Below, piece by piece: positions 44,264-55,200 of a stretch of DNA of 64,000 nt (position 1 is its first letter; each line of letters starts with the position of its first letter). The notes under the pieces are model-generated. The model searched no databases. It saw only the letters and a program-made list of their open reading frames with translations, and was not told where the DNA came from. This DNA is from QQVM01 sp035341855. GTDB lineage: Bacteria > Bacteroidota > Bacteroidia > AKYH767-A > 2013-40CM-41-45. The stretch is from assembly GCA_035341855.1 (NCBI GenBank), contig DAOQWA010000001.1, positions 62,001 through 126,000 on the forward strand. Reading direction: 5' to 3'. Position numbers and translations under genes: made by a program.

Positions 44264-46495
44264 TTAATGTATTTTAACAATTCTTTGTGTTGAGACTTGA
44301 TCTCCGTCAATTAAGCTCACCAGATAGAGACCCGGACTCAGATGTTGAAGTGAAAATTCATCCGACGGACTCAATAATTTCTTTTCTTTTAGAATTCGCC
44401 CAAAGGAATCGGAGATGCGTACAAAAGAATTATTTAGTGTTTTTTTATTATTGATTTGTATGCGGAAAGAGAGGCTTGCCGGATTAGGGTAAATCCTGAA
44501 TAGCGGCTCAGAGCTGATTTCATTTATTCCGGCAGTGACTGTGTCATACACATAGATCTGCATACCGCCACCATACAATCCAACAAGCATATCTGAATGA
44601 CCATCATTATCAATATCACCTCCGCTGACAGAGATATTGAATGTTGTTTTCACCCCCTGATATATCGAAATCACCGTGTCTTCAGGCAAGTAATTTCCAA
44701 GAATGTTTCCATCTATATTTCCGAATCGATAGATATCGCCTTTCATACAGGCTACAAGCATCTTATACTCTCCACTCTGTTCAAATATAAAAGGAACAGA
44801 ATATCCGTCAATATATCCTATAGTTTGAACATTAATTCCTCCCAGGGTGTCCTTTGTTGGTTGTGCAGAAAAGACCGGCGAGGCTGCCGAACCAACATTT
44901 TCATAATATGCTATCAATCCACTTTTCTTGCCAATTACAAGATCCGTTTTACCATCACGATTGAGATCTACCAACTGCGGGAAACTAAAGTTGCCTACAT
45001 CTATTCCGAAATAGGATGCTGAAACAAAATTAAAGATTGCGGGCATACCTGCACCGGCAGTATTTTCAAAATGATACAACTCTCCTGACTGCCAACCTAT
45101 CAACATATCTGAATCGCCATCACCGTCCAAATCTCCAAATGCAGGACACAATGGTCCTGTTAGCGGGAAACTCGATAAACCTGCATAGTCGTCTGTGATG
45201 TACTCAAAGCTCGGATCAGCAAGGGTTCCTGTATTTCTGAAATAGGTTAATCCATGAGCTTCTATTCCTGTTGAGTCAGCACTTTTCAAATTACCAATGA
45301 TCAGGTCCAATAAACCGTCAGCATCCACGTCGAAAAACACAGGCACAGCTCCCTCTCCAACATCAATCATGTCGGCTTGTAAAAAGCTATCATTAATAAA
45401 ATCAAATACAGGCAGACTATTTGTTCCAGTATTCTTATAGAATAAAGTTCCTCTCTTGTTTTCAAATTCATTATGACCAACAATAAGATCTTTCACCCCA
45501 TCATGATCAACATCGATGAAAGCATGTGTCGTAAAAGAGTTCATATTAATTGGTGTATTATAAGACGGAAACAAAGTATCCTGAGAATCCATGTCTGCCG
45601 AAAATGGCGTTCCATTATTGAATACCATCAAACTATTTCGGGCACCGGAATCTCCGATCAAAGCCTCCATATCACCATCATCATCTATGTCAATTGTATA
45701 AATTCCTGCATAAGTATCATCTTGCACTGCAAGTTCGTAACCGAACATATCATCCGGGGGCACTGCCTGAAAACATGAAATATGATATTGCCCGACAGCT
45801 ACATTAGGATAAGCTCCGGAACGCAGAGCAAAATTTCCCCAGGCATAAGTTTGTAGAACATGCTTATTAAGAGAATCGCATACACCATAATTCTCCATCG
45901 ATAAGTTTTTATAATAGGCGAAAGTTCCAACGCAAAAAAACTGTTGACCCAAGACATCCATATCGCCATCTCCGTCAATATCATTGAAATGAGGCATTAA
46001 AAAGCCACTTGCAAAGATGCCGGCAGGTGGACCACCACCATAATCAGCCATCATCATCGAATCGACAACCGTGAATAAAATTGAGCCCGGTTGAGAATCA
46101 TTTCTGAACTGCATGATTCCATTATTTGAAACACCTGTTGTGAAAAGGTCTGCCTTACCATCACAATTATAATCATAGAACAAGGCCCATCCCCTCAAAG
46201 GAGGTAAAGCCTGTGCAATTTCAGGTGCATATCGGTAAGCGGTAAGACCCCCTGCTCCGGTATTGACAAAAACCATGCTCCGGTTATTCGATCTGTCGTA
46301 CACAAAAAGATCTTCAAGTCCGTCACTATCCAAATCAACAGCTGAAAACACCCCGAAGTTAAGACCGCCAGCCCAGGGATACAGAAGTGTATTACCCCCT
46401 GACACAACAGGAATATCATTTTTTAATCGATAATAATTCTGTGCAAAGGCTGATATTGAACACAGAAAACCAAGCAATAAGATAAAGAAGCGCAT
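44264..46495 (-). CDS. VCBS/FG-GAP repeat T9SS cargo protein
   Basis: 743 residues with a signal peptide (FILLLGFLCSISAFAQ). The body is a chain of FG-GAP/VCBS-like units with calcium-loop cores: DLDSDGLEDLFVYD, DYNCDGKADLFTTG, DIDGDGDMDVLGQQ, DVDADGLLDLIIGN, DLDGDGDSDMLIGW, DLNRDGKTDLVIG and DIDNDGHSDMLVG, about nine in all, likely forming one or two propellers. The C-terminal 80 residues (FRIYPNPASLSFRIQ, DSFGRILKEKKLL, LSPGLYLVSL) are a type A sorting domain. A secreted calcium-binding surface protein is inferred; function in binding partners is unknown. Confidence 0.92.
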   Translation of the reverse strand: MRFFILLLGFLCSISAFAQNYYRLKNDIPVVSGGNTLLYPWAGGLNFGVFSAVDLDSDGLEDLFVYDRSNNRSMVFVNTGAGGLTAYRYAPEIAQALPPLRGWALFYDYNCDGKADLFTTGVSNNGIMQFRNDSQPGSILFTVVDSMMMADYGGGPPAGIFASGFLMPHFNDIDGDGDMDVLGQQFFCVGTFAYYKNLSMENYGVCDSLNKHVLQTYAWGNFALRSGAYPNVAVGQYHISCFQAVPPDDMFGYELAVQDDTYAGIYTIDIDDDGDMEALIGDSGARNSLMVFNNGTPFSADMDSQDTLFPSYNTPINMNSFTTHAFIDVDHDGVKDLIVGHNEFENKRGTLFYKNTGTNSLPVFDFINDSFLQADMIDVGEGAVPVFFDVDADGLLDLIIGNLKSADSTGIEAHGLTYFRNTGTLADPSFEYITDDYAGLSSFPLTGPLCPAFGDLDGDGDSDMLIGWQSGELYHFENTAGAGMPAIFNFVSASYFGIDVGNFSFPQLVDLNRDGKTDLVIGKKSGLIAYYENVGSAASPVFSAQPTKDTLGGINVQTIGYIDGYSVPFIFEQSGEYKMLVACMKGDIYRFGNIDGNILGNYLPEDTVISIYQGVKTTFNISVSGGDIDNDGHSDMLVGLYGGGMQIYVYDTVTAGINEISSEPLFRIYPNPASLSFRIQINNKKTLNNSFVRISDSFGRILKEKKLLSPSDEFSLQHLSPGLYLVSLIDGDQVSTQRIVKIH

Positions 46496-46551
46496 ATTAT
46501 TAAATATCGTATAAAATTACGAATAATAAAAGCCCTTCTTTGCATCCGGCC

Positions 46552-46595
46552 AAAAAAAATACGCCGCTGCAGGAGCTAAATTTGCAGCGACGTAT
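46552..46595 (-). terminator. Rho-independent terminator of the 46613-48967 gene
   Basis: On the minus strand a 13-base stem (ATACGTCGCTGCA with TGCAGCGGCGTAT, one G-T pair) over an 11-base loop runs into eight U. It lies 17 bases past the stop codon. Confidence 0.92.
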
Positions 46596-46612
46596 TCACA
46601 ACGAAACACAAA

Positions 46613-48967
46613 CTATCTAAAACTTACTTTACCGCTATTTACCTTTCCGCTATTGTTATTTATTAAACGGAAAAGATATAATCCGGAAGAAAAGCCCTTA
46701 CGGTCAATTTGAAATAAACTTCCACTTGACTCTTTTACTGAAACAAGCCCGCCCTTTAAGTCATAAATTTCCAATCTCATCTGATGAGCAAGTGGATTAT
46801 TAAAGCTCAGGTATCCTATCTCATCCATAGGGTTTGGATAAAAGAAAACACCATCATCTACCTTTATAGTTTTACCAATGCCAACCGGTAACATTTGAAC
46901 CAGAGTATTCCAGGTGGTATTAGTGACGACAGCCGGGTTCAGATCAAAATAAATGTAGGCCGTATTCTCGACAACTGTCGGATCCGGAATTCCCGCTAGA
47001 GGACGGATACGATATCTAACAAAACCATGACTGTTTGGCTCATCCACTATGCTATCAGCTAAAAGAATATTTGCAAACATAAATACTATGGCCCTGTTGC
47101 TATCAACTTCGGTTTGTACAGTATGACTTGAACCTAATACCTCAAGTGTATTCAAATCAAATGATGCATCTATAGTGTCACGGATATACACAGTGAAGGC
47201 CGTATCATTACCGGTGTTCTGGAATCTGATTAAGTATTCGATTGGCTCATAATTGAGTGTGTAATGCATGATGTCATTTTCTCCCTCAGGAAATGCTGCT
47301 TTGTCATTTGGGTCATAAGAACAAAGTACAGTTCTTGAATTAGAAGAAGTATCTTCAAACTGCTGAGTCCCGAATTGATCTTCTACTCTTATTCCGGCTA
47401 GAAAACTAATAATACTTCCTGCTGCAGGATTTGTTAACGACACACTGATCGAACTTGTAGCCATAGGCTGCAACCCACTGAAGTTCCAGAAAATTGTATC
47501 GCCATTCATTGAAGAAGCAGGAGGAGTGGAACTATTGAATGTTGTGTTCGAACTATGAACCAGATAAATTTGTCCCTGACAAACTGCATTACTCGTATTT
47601 GAATAAATAATTCTTGAAGTTACACTCTGGAGACATCTTAGTACACCCGGATTAAATGTTACATCACACGTATAATCAGGCAGTGATGACCTGAAACCAA
47701 AGTCAAAGCCGCTCTGATTTCCTGTGTTTGTAAATGAATATGAAGGAGCTGTGGTCAGGACAAATGGTGAAGCTGGCGTAGGGCTATAACTTAACACATG
47801 TGAACCTAGTTCTGCACCGAAGACAAAATTACCCGATACATTGCTGAAGGCAAATGAAGCTTCGGGACTAAGGGATAGCCTGACATTCTCAATTGGAGGT
47901 TCACCAATATCAAAAGATGCGTTGTTATTCGAATCATAGTAGCATAAACCACTTAAACTTGCGGGAGCGGTAGTGATTGTTAAAGCATCTTCAAGAAAGT
48001 ACTGCTTATTGCTAATATTGATCACCAAATCGTATACCCCGATATTTGCTGATACTGAAATCTGGAAAACCAACTGTGCATTTGTAGAATCAATAACTAC
48101 AAAACTAGTGTTTGGTATACTGTATTGAATTGTCGGTGAGGTTGTTCTTCGAATATAAGCACTTGTAATGTTGCCCCATGGGGAGCCACCGGCAACAAAT
48201 AACAATCTTGAAGTTATATTGGCATTTAACACTTGCCCTTGAAATGCTGTAGCAGGAGACAAAGAAGTTAATCCGTCTATCAACCCAAAATCCAATCCAG
48301 TTGCACTTGCATTATTGATCTGTACTGTGTATGAAACAGAGTCGGTGGACAACACATAAGAATGTGAGCCGGAAGAATAAAGTGAAACAGTATATGTTCC
48401 ATTGGAAACACCATAATTGAAGTCTCCGTTAGCATCTGTTTGTTGCTGTAAATTTCCCGGCTGAATCTGGATCAGCTGGTTAACCATTGCAACATCACCG
48501 GCATCAAAAATTCCGTTCTCATTAGTATCATAGAACACCTTTCCGGAAAGATAACCATCCGGAGGTGTAACAGTAAATGCATTAGGTGCTGTATATAGTA
48601 TCAAATTTGATCCGGGATTAAAAGGATCTGTGGTGGTAAGTTCGAGATCATACAAACCAGTATCTGCATTTGCCGGGATTGAGAAATCTGCAGTTGCATT
48701 ATTAGGATCAATCACATTTACATTTGAAGGCCATACACCACCCCACATATTATAAACAGGGATAGAAGCTGCCCCCTTCTTCAGATTAATTTCATAAATA
48801 TTACCATTTGGCGAACTGGCTACCTGAAATAAATTTGTAGCAGAAATATTTGTACTGAGGATCTGCTGACCAACAATTCCACTATTAGGAGTAATACTAT
48901 CTAAAGTCTGAGCCTGTGTAAGTGTAGTTATCAGAAATACAATAAGCAGTAGGTAAACTTTTTTCAT
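46613..48967 (-). CDS. T9SS cargo with duplicated SdrD-like modules and DUF7619-like domain
   Basis: 784 residues with a signal peptide (VYLLLIVFLITTLTQAQ). The N-terminal half is a duplicated pair: an IPT-like sandwich (LDSITPNSGIVGQQ and LTSLSPATAFQGQ) followed by a SdrD/prealbumin-like unit (LSGKVFYDTNENGIFDAGD and LSGLCYYDSNNNASFDIGE). Then a DUF11/DUF7619-type domain spans about residues 410-690 (SYDPNDKAAFPEGEND, EYLIRFQNTGNDTAF, TAYIYFDLNPAVVTNT). The end (FFYPNPMDEIGYLSF, LKGGLVSVKE, GLYLFRL) is a type A sorting domain. A surface-located structural protein is inferred. It has its own terminator; the calcium-type DxNxxGxxD loops occur twice. Confidence 0.9.
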   Translation of the reverse strand: MKKVYLLLIVFLITTLTQAQTLDSITPNSGIVGQQILSTNISATNLFQVASSPNGNIYEINLKKGAASIPVYNMWGGVWPSNVNVIDPNNATADFSIPANADTGLYDLELTTTDPFNPGSNLILYTAPNAFTVTPPDGYLSGKVFYDTNENGIFDAGDVAMVNQLIQIQPGNLQQQTDANGDFNYGVSNGTYTVSLYSSGSHSYVLSTDSVSYTVQINNASATGLDFGLIDGLTSLSPATAFQGQVLNANITSRLLFVAGGSPWGNITSAYIRRTTSPTIQYSIPNTSFVVIDSTNAQLVFQISVSANIGVYDLVINISNKQYFLEDALTITTAPASLSGLCYYDSNNNASFDIGEPPIENVRLSLSPEASFAFSNVSGNFVFGAELGSHVLSYSPTPASPFVLTTAPSYSFTNTGNQSGFDFGFRSSLPDYTCDVTFNPGVLRCLQSVTSRIIYSNTSNAVCQGQIYLVHSSNTTFNSSTPPASSMNGDTIFWNFSGLQPMATSSISVSLTNPAAGSIISFLAGIRVEDQFGTQQFEDTSSNSRTVLCSYDPNDKAAFPEGENDIMHYTLNYEPIEYLIRFQNTGNDTAFTVYIRDTIDASFDLNTLEVLGSSHTVQTEVDSNRAIVFMFANILLADSIVDEPNSHGFVRYRIRPLAGIPDPTVVENTAYIYFDLNPAVVTNTTWNTLVQMLPVGIGKTIKVDDGVFFYPNPMDEIGYLSFNNPLAHQMRLEIYDLKGGLVSVKESSGSLFQIDRKGFSSGLYLFRLINNNSGKVNSGKVSFR

Positions 48968-49383
48968 GGTGAATGATTTTGGTTGGAGTGGTTAAACTAT
49001 AGAATTTGCAAGATAACAAAAGATGCTCTTTAGAATCTTCAGCCTGTAAAAGAAAGGCACTTGAATTCTGTCCTGAGACAAAACAACTAAAAAACTGCGA
49101 TACGTAAAACATTCTAATTTCCTGAATAAAAAGAATGATTAAAAGTATCATTTGCCTAAAAACAAAATTCCGAATTTGGATGAACTCACCCAAAGTGTAA
49201 GTGAATGACAAAAAATCTGTTGTTAATGAACATCAAAAACTAGAATAAATGAATAAAATCAAAAAACACGAAACAATAAAAGTCTTAAATAAGTGATGCA
49301 TTTGATCAGATCAATTTACAGTCCGCTCTCTAAGATGAAAAAGATCAGGCTGTTCTAAATAAGGGAACAGCCTGATCAAACAA
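48968..49383. other. Intergenic region, 416 bases
   Basis: This holds the terminator of the RnfD-DUF2330 gene at 49338-49377 and the promoter region of the T9SS cargo gene that starts at 48967. I see no gene in the rest; it is AT-rich and without repeats. Confidence 0.5.
49338..49377 (-). terminator. Rho-independent terminator of the RnfD-DUF2330 gene
   Basis: GATCAGGCTGTTC (49343-49355) and GAACAGCCTGATC (49365-49377) form a perfect 13-base stem with a 9-base loop. On the minus transcript a short U5 run follows. It lies 6 bases from the stop codon. Confidence 0.88.
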
Positions 49384-51894
49384 TTAAGTTTGCTTCCTGC
49401 TTCTGCTGATAACATATAATGCCCCGAGTGCAAGGACGGCAAGAACAACTTCAATGTCTGTGCCGGAAGAACTTGAACCTGCCTCAGATACCTGCTCCTG
49501 TTCATGCCATGGCTCAGTATTTATCTCCACTGAGTCCGGATAAGCCGGTGTTACATGACTGACTGCGGATACTGTATCCAAATTAACTCTTCTTTTAACA
49601 GGCTCTCTCTTCGGAACATCAATGATGGCAGTATTTCCATTTTTAATCGGCTCCTCAGGTGCAACATATCCCATCAATTCATCAAGATAATCTTCATGCT
49701 TTTTTATATCCCAACCGGTAAGCGCATTTAACTCTTGTAATTCGTGATAGCGTCTTTTGCGGACTTCCTGCAAATATGCTTTTCCTTCTTTGCAATTGAA
49801 TGGACCGGGTGCAATATGAGTCAAAATATATCTGGCTTGAAAATTCTGTTTATTAGGTGTTTCCTGAAAAACCAAGTCCTGTGCAAAATTAGCTCTATCG
49901 TATGATACATGTAAGCGGGTAAAATAAACTGAACCAGAATAAGTCCCATTCCCATTTGAACGAATCCACGTTGCACCTGCATCAATGAGGTCAGAAAATA
50001 CCGGAGGGTTACTGGCACATGGATCACATTTCATAAAATTACTTCCTGAAATATCCCACGCATACTCTAAAAACACATTCCTTTTTCCTTCACGCTTAAG
50101 CGTGTTCTCATAAGTCTTCTTATAAAATTCGCCGAAGTTATCCTTCACAAAAACCGGGACCTTCCTGTCTGTAGGCATGTTTACTGTTCTATAATTAGAT
50201 GTTTCAACTCTTCCCTTTCTGGTCAAGGCATAAACAATCATATCCTGCCCACCGTTTGAATTTGCCATTCCTAGTCGTATAGGTAGCATGAATTTTGGTG
50301 AATGAAAAGCTATTTGCAACGGACGAAGTAAATTATTCCCTTCTGTCAAAAAACCTTCCAAATTCACCTTTACAACAAAGAATTTCATTCCGCTCCTTAT
50401 GTAGGGTTCCAGGACACCTTTAGCTCCTTCAGGGATCCGGTAGCCGTTCTCGATCAACCATGATTCAAGTCCTCCGCTTTCTTTTGCAGAAAGGATAAGT
50501 ATGTCATATTCTCCTACAACATATTGAGCCTCAATTTTGACTTTGTAATCTTTTACATACTCTTCATTTGATGCATCCATGCTTGCGGCTTCACTTTGAA
50601 CCATCATTTTAGAGGAACGTATCTGTACGTCATTTTTCCAACAAGGATTTTGATCCCAGTATTCAACTAACCTTGGCCCTGAATATGCATCAAAAGAATC
50701 AAAGAGAACTCTTTCAACGACTCTGATATCTGACTTCTTTAGTACCACAGGTACAGGAACCACCATAGCAAAATCCTCCAACTCTCCTGTATAATCACTG
50801 CTCATCGTTATTACTGTATGATCGTCATCCCTGACAATTATTACCTGCGAGGATTTATTAAACAAGGTGGCATCAGCTTTTGCAACATAAAATCCGCAAA
50901 ATGCCTTGGAATTAAAAGGCAATACCACTATCAAAAATAGTATGATAGCAGCAACACCTGTCCGGATGTTTTTCAACCTAACCGGCTTTGGAGAAGTCTG
51001 GACTGAGATAAAATCGCTTTTACTCCATTGAAATTTTTCTCCTCTGAACAAAGTATCGAATAAAGGAGTCAATGGAGATAGAATAAATAATGCCCAAAGT
51101 GCTGATCCATTTACCCAATAGTGAATTTGCAGAAATGCTGCCAAAACTCCTACCATAGAAGCCCACAACACTCTGGCTTTAAAAGTTGAGGGAGTACTTC
51201 TTGGATCCGTGATCATGAAAAAAGTGAAGATCATTAAAGTTCCACTGGTCATTTGTTGCAGAAAGACATCAGTCGTCCATCCTAAGTAAAGCACTGACCT
51301 GATATAATGATAAAGTCCGAATGAAAATATAAAAGCTATCGCAGTATCAAAGCGATTCACCTTTAAGAGTACAATCATACCAAGCGCGCCCAGGAGAAAC
51401 ACCATCAAAGATCCATTTCCCCATTGGCCGGTAGAAATCCAGGCGTCTTGACTGATAATTAGCGTAACAATAATTCCAAAATTCGTTGGATTGAAAACAT
51501 GCTTCCCGCCGATGCGTATAAAAAATTTACCGGCAATACTCAATGCAGATGCAAGGATCACTGTGAACATCAGATTTGTTTTCAGCATCAAGCAAATACT
51601 CAAAGCTGATATCATAGCACTTTTAACTGAACTGAAATCTTTGTTTGTAAAAGCTGTAAAGATTATTTGTGTGAAAAGACAAGCAGAAAATGTGAGCAGA
51701 ATTTTTATCAGACTGTGCTCCCAACCTAATACTATGTTTCCATAGAGTAAAAAAGAGGTTAAAAATGTGATCTGATAATGTCTGGGATCTGACCTGAAAA
51801 AATTTTTTAATCTTTGAGAAAGGGAATTTGTGCCGGTTTCTCGTTGCTCCGGGGTGATTGCTATTTTTTCCATAATAATGAGGTTTTTGTTCAT
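49384..51894 (-). CDS. Fusion of RnfD/NqrB-like membrane domain with DUF2330
   Basis: 836 residues; a second ATG at 51873 (MEKIAITPE) is an alternative start. Residues about 30-310 hold about ten membrane helices resembling the NQR2/RnfD/RnfE family, including FNPTNFGIIVTL and FFMITDPRSTPST (the region holding the covalently bound FMN threonine in RnfD). A further hydrophobic segment (about 316-335, IILFLIVVLPFNSKAF) joins a DUF2330 domain (about 335-790; CGFYVAKADATLFNKSSQV, YTGELEDFAMVVPVP, CDPCASNPP). One last membrane helix ends the chain (VVLAVLALGALYVISRSRKQ), a usual DUF2330 feature. The fusion would put DUF2330 in the periplasm. Electron transfer is possible but unproven; other Rnf subunits are absent here. 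Confidence 0.82.
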   Translation of the reverse strand: MNKNLIIMEKIAITPEQRETGTNSLSQRLKNFFRSDPRHYQITFLTSFLLYGNIVLGWEHSLIKILLTFSACLFTQIIFTAFTNKDFSSVKSAMISALSICLMLKTNLMFTVILASALSIAGKFFIRIGGKHVFNPTNFGIIVTLIISQDAWISTGQWGNGSLMVFLLGALGMIVLLKVNRFDTAIAFIFSFGLYHYIRSVLYLGWTTDVFLQQMTSGTLMIFTFFMITDPRSTPSTFKARVLWASMVGVLAAFLQIHYWVNGSALWALFILSPLTPLFDTLFRGEKFQWSKSDFISVQTSPKPVRLKNIRTGVAAIILFLIVVLPFNSKAFCGFYVAKADATLFNKSSQVIIVRDDDHTVITMSSDYTGELEDFAMVVPVPVVLKKSDIRVVERVLFDSFDAYSGPRLVEYWDQNPCWKNDVQIRSSKMMVQSEAASMDASNEEYVKDYKVKIEAQYVVGEYDILILSAKESGGLESWLIENGYRIPEGAKGVLEPYIRSGMKFFVVKVNLEGFLTEGNNLLRPLQIAFHSPKFMLPIRLGMANSNGGQDMIVYALTRKGRVETSNYRTVNMPTDRKVPVFVKDNFGEFYKKTYENTLKREGKRNVFLEYAWDISGSNFMKCDPCASNPPVFSDLIDAGATWIRSNGNGTYSGSVYFTRLHVSYDRANFAQDLVFQETPNKQNFQARYILTHIAPGPFNCKEGKAYLQEVRKRRYHELQELNALTGWDIKKHEDYLDELMGYVAPEEPIKNGNTAIIDVPKREPVKRRVNLDTVSAVSHVTPAYPDSVEINTEPWHEQEQVSEAGSSSSGTDIEVVLAVLALGALYVISRSRKQT

Positions 51895-52276
51895 GGATGC
51901 CGATTATGAAAAAAATCCATACCCGATCCTTAAAATCTTTGAAATTTTAACTGTATACCTGATTATTTTAAAAACCTAGCCTTCAAAATCCGATCAAAAA
52001 AAAATGAGATACTAGAAATATGTATAATCTCAACTGCTTAAAGTTGATAAAAACTGCTACTGTGGCGGGTTTGCAGGTGTGTTCCGAAGCAAATAATAAT
52101 TAATTTTGGAGCCGAGATGAACATTGCTGTTGCAAGCCGAAAACCCGGACGAACAGGATTTGCACAGGAAATCTGTTCGTTCGCCAAAAAGCCTTTTAAA
52201 ATGGCTAAAATCGAGATATATTCACATTTGATATTACATATTGAGCAAGCGGAAAAACCTTTACTTATCAGTAACC
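51895..52276. other. Divergent intergenic region, 382 bases
   Basis: This lies between the RnfD-DUF2330 gene (-) and the CotH gene (+). It should hold both promoters. I see no hairpin or repeat of note. A frame extends from the CotH gene to a TTG at 52241, which I read as noncoding. Confidence 0.4.
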
Positions 52277-55200
52277 ATGAATTCCATTTTTAAACCGGAC
52301 TTTCGTACCGGCTTTTTGTTTTTATTTATTTTAATTTCCAACTATTCCGTTGCTCAAGTTCTCATCAATGAAATATGTCCATCGAATATTTCCAACATCG
52401 TAAATGAAAATGGACAACATGATGATTGGATTGAGATATTCAATGATGGAAGTAGCCCGGTGAATATGGGTGGCTATGGCCTCTCGGATGAAATTGCAAA
52501 ACCTTATAAATTCACATTCCCATTTTTTGAATTAGGTCCTGGACAGAGAGCAATCGTATTTGCTTCAGGAATTAACCGAACAGACCTGAGTAATCATTGG
52601 GAGACAGCTGTACTTGCACAAACGACATGGAAGTACTTTGTTGGGAATTCTGAGCCTGATACAAATTGGAGAAACTTAAACTTCAATCAAAGCTCATGGT
52701 CATCGGGACAAGGAGGAATTGGTTTAGGTGACGGAGATGACAACACAGTAATCTCTCAATGCAAGTCTGTGATGATGCGCAAGGAATTTTTTGTTCCTGA
52801 TACAGCAAATATCAATTCGGCAATTTTTAACATCGATTATGATGATGGTTTTGTAGCATTTTTAAATGGAGTGGAAATTGCACGAGCTAATTTAGGTGTT
52901 CCGGGTGATCGCCCGCGACATGACGACTATGCAACCCATTCACATGAAGCAATGATGTATCAGGGTCATCAACCTGACTCATTTTATATTGATGCAGAAT
53001 TTCTAAAAACATTTTTACTACCCGGTGTTAATGTTCTGGCTGTACAGGTACACAACTCCACATCCAGTTCAGGAGATTTAAGTGCTATCCCATTTTTATC
53101 TTTTGGAATGCTAAGTTCAACACAGACATTTTCGAATGTACCTGCCTGGTTCAGAACTCCGGATTTTCAGTATTTCCAGGCTGACTTTAAACTTAGTCGT
53201 GATGGTGAGACAATATTATTGACTGATGATACAGGCTTTAATCTCGATCAACAACAGTATCCCAGAATGGATCCCGGACATTCGACGGGTCGTTCTTCAG
53301 ATGGATCTTCTTCCTGGTGCATCTTTACTTCTCCTACGCCTCTAAGTTCAAATGCTTCATCAACGTGTTATCCGGGTTATGCTTCTGATCCGGTATTTTC
53401 ACTGGCTGAAGGTTTCTACAGCTCCTCAAGATCACTCAGTTTGTCTACTTCACAAAGCGGCGCTAAGATCCGTTACACAACGGATGGTTCTGAACCAAGT
53501 TCCAGCTCTTCCCAATACAGCTCTTCAATAAATATTAATAGCACAAAGACTATCCGTGTAAAAGTTTATAAATCAGGTTACCTACCTAGTCCGACTTTTA
53601 CAAAAAGCTATTTCATCAACGAAGATATTGATCTGCCGGTCGTAACCGTTTCACTTGATCCGGATGATCTGTGGGATTATCATACCGGCATCTATGCTAC
53701 TGGTCCGGGGGCAGATTCTGCATATCCTTATAAAGGAGCTAATTTTTGGCAGGATTGGGAGCGAGAAGCATCAATAGAATATTACGATGTGAATAAGGAC
53801 CGTCAATTAAGTTTTGATGCCCATATTGAGATTTTCGGAAATTACTCTCAGGCCAAGCCTCAAAAAAGTTTTGAGATCAAACTGAGTGCAGAACTGGGTA
53901 CATCAGAAATTGAATACCCATTATTCCCCGACAAGCCACAGATAACTGAAACAGATAATTTTGTTTTAAGAAACTCAGGCACTGATTGGAACAAAGTACA
54001 TTACCGGGATGCGCTTATGGAACGTGTCATGAAAAATACACATTCAGGCTATCTTGCAACGGATCCTGTGGTCGTTTTCTTGAATGGAGATTATTGGGGT
54101 GTGTATACCGTGCATGAAAATCATGATCAGCACTGGATAAAAAATAATTTCGGTTATAAAAAAGATGAAATAGACTTCTTGCTGGAAGGTGGAAACATCG
54201 AAACAAAATTTGGTTCGGACGACAGCTTCTGGGATCTGATTAATTATGCTACCAATCAAAATCCGAATGGTTCGCAGTACTATGAAAACATTGATGAAAT
54301 GTTGGACATCAACAATTTTGTCGACTATATGATCGCAGAAACATATTTTAATAACGGCGATTGGATGGGTGACTGGACCAACAACATCAAAATGTGGAGA
54401 CCACAGGCCTCAGGAGGAAAGTGGAAATATCTTTTGTATGACTTAGATTTCGGTCTTGGAATGTCCGGTAGCGTAAACGACAATCGTTTAGCCATTGCAC
54501 GCAACCCGGCCTCGCAAAACTATACATCTGATTTGTTTGATGCTCTCCTGGGAAATACTCAATTCAAAACCTATTTCATCAACCGCTATGCCGACCTTAT
54601 CAATACAATTTTCAAATCATCAAATTTAAAAGACGTTTCAGAGGAATTTGAAGATAACATGAGGCATGATATGAGCGATCATTTTAGTAAATGGTCATCA
54701 TTTAATGGCGAGAATTTCAGCATAAGTACATGGAACAGTAAGATCAGTTCTATGGAAAGTTTCATTAACAGTCGCCCAGGAAAAGTAAGAGATCATATCC
54801 AAACTGAATTTTCATTACAAAGCCAGGTTTCTCTGACTTTCAATGCAAGTCCGAGCGGTTCGGGACGAATTCAGATAAGCACAGTTAACCCTGAAAGCTA
54901 TCCATGGACCGGTGTTTATTTCAGAGGCAATCCGGTTACGATCACTGCAATGCCAAATCCGGGTTACGAATTTGATCATTGGAGATCTAACGTAGCTATC
55001 AGTTCTAACAATCCTAATCAAGTTCTCACAGTCAACTTCACATCAACCGATCAGATTACTGCATATTTTAGTGGCTCATCAGAGTCTCCTAAACTGACTA
55101 TATCTGAAATTAATTATCATTCTGCTTCTACACAAGAAGCCGGTGACTGGATAGAGCTACACAATTATGGTTCTGTAGATTTAGATATTTCTAACTGGAA

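Noticed and set aside
52241..52276. TTG start extending the CotH gene by 12 codons
   Set aside because: The ATG at 52277 is just ahead of the signal peptide, while the extension begins with a rare TTG and adds a lysine/arginine-rich stretch that does not fit.
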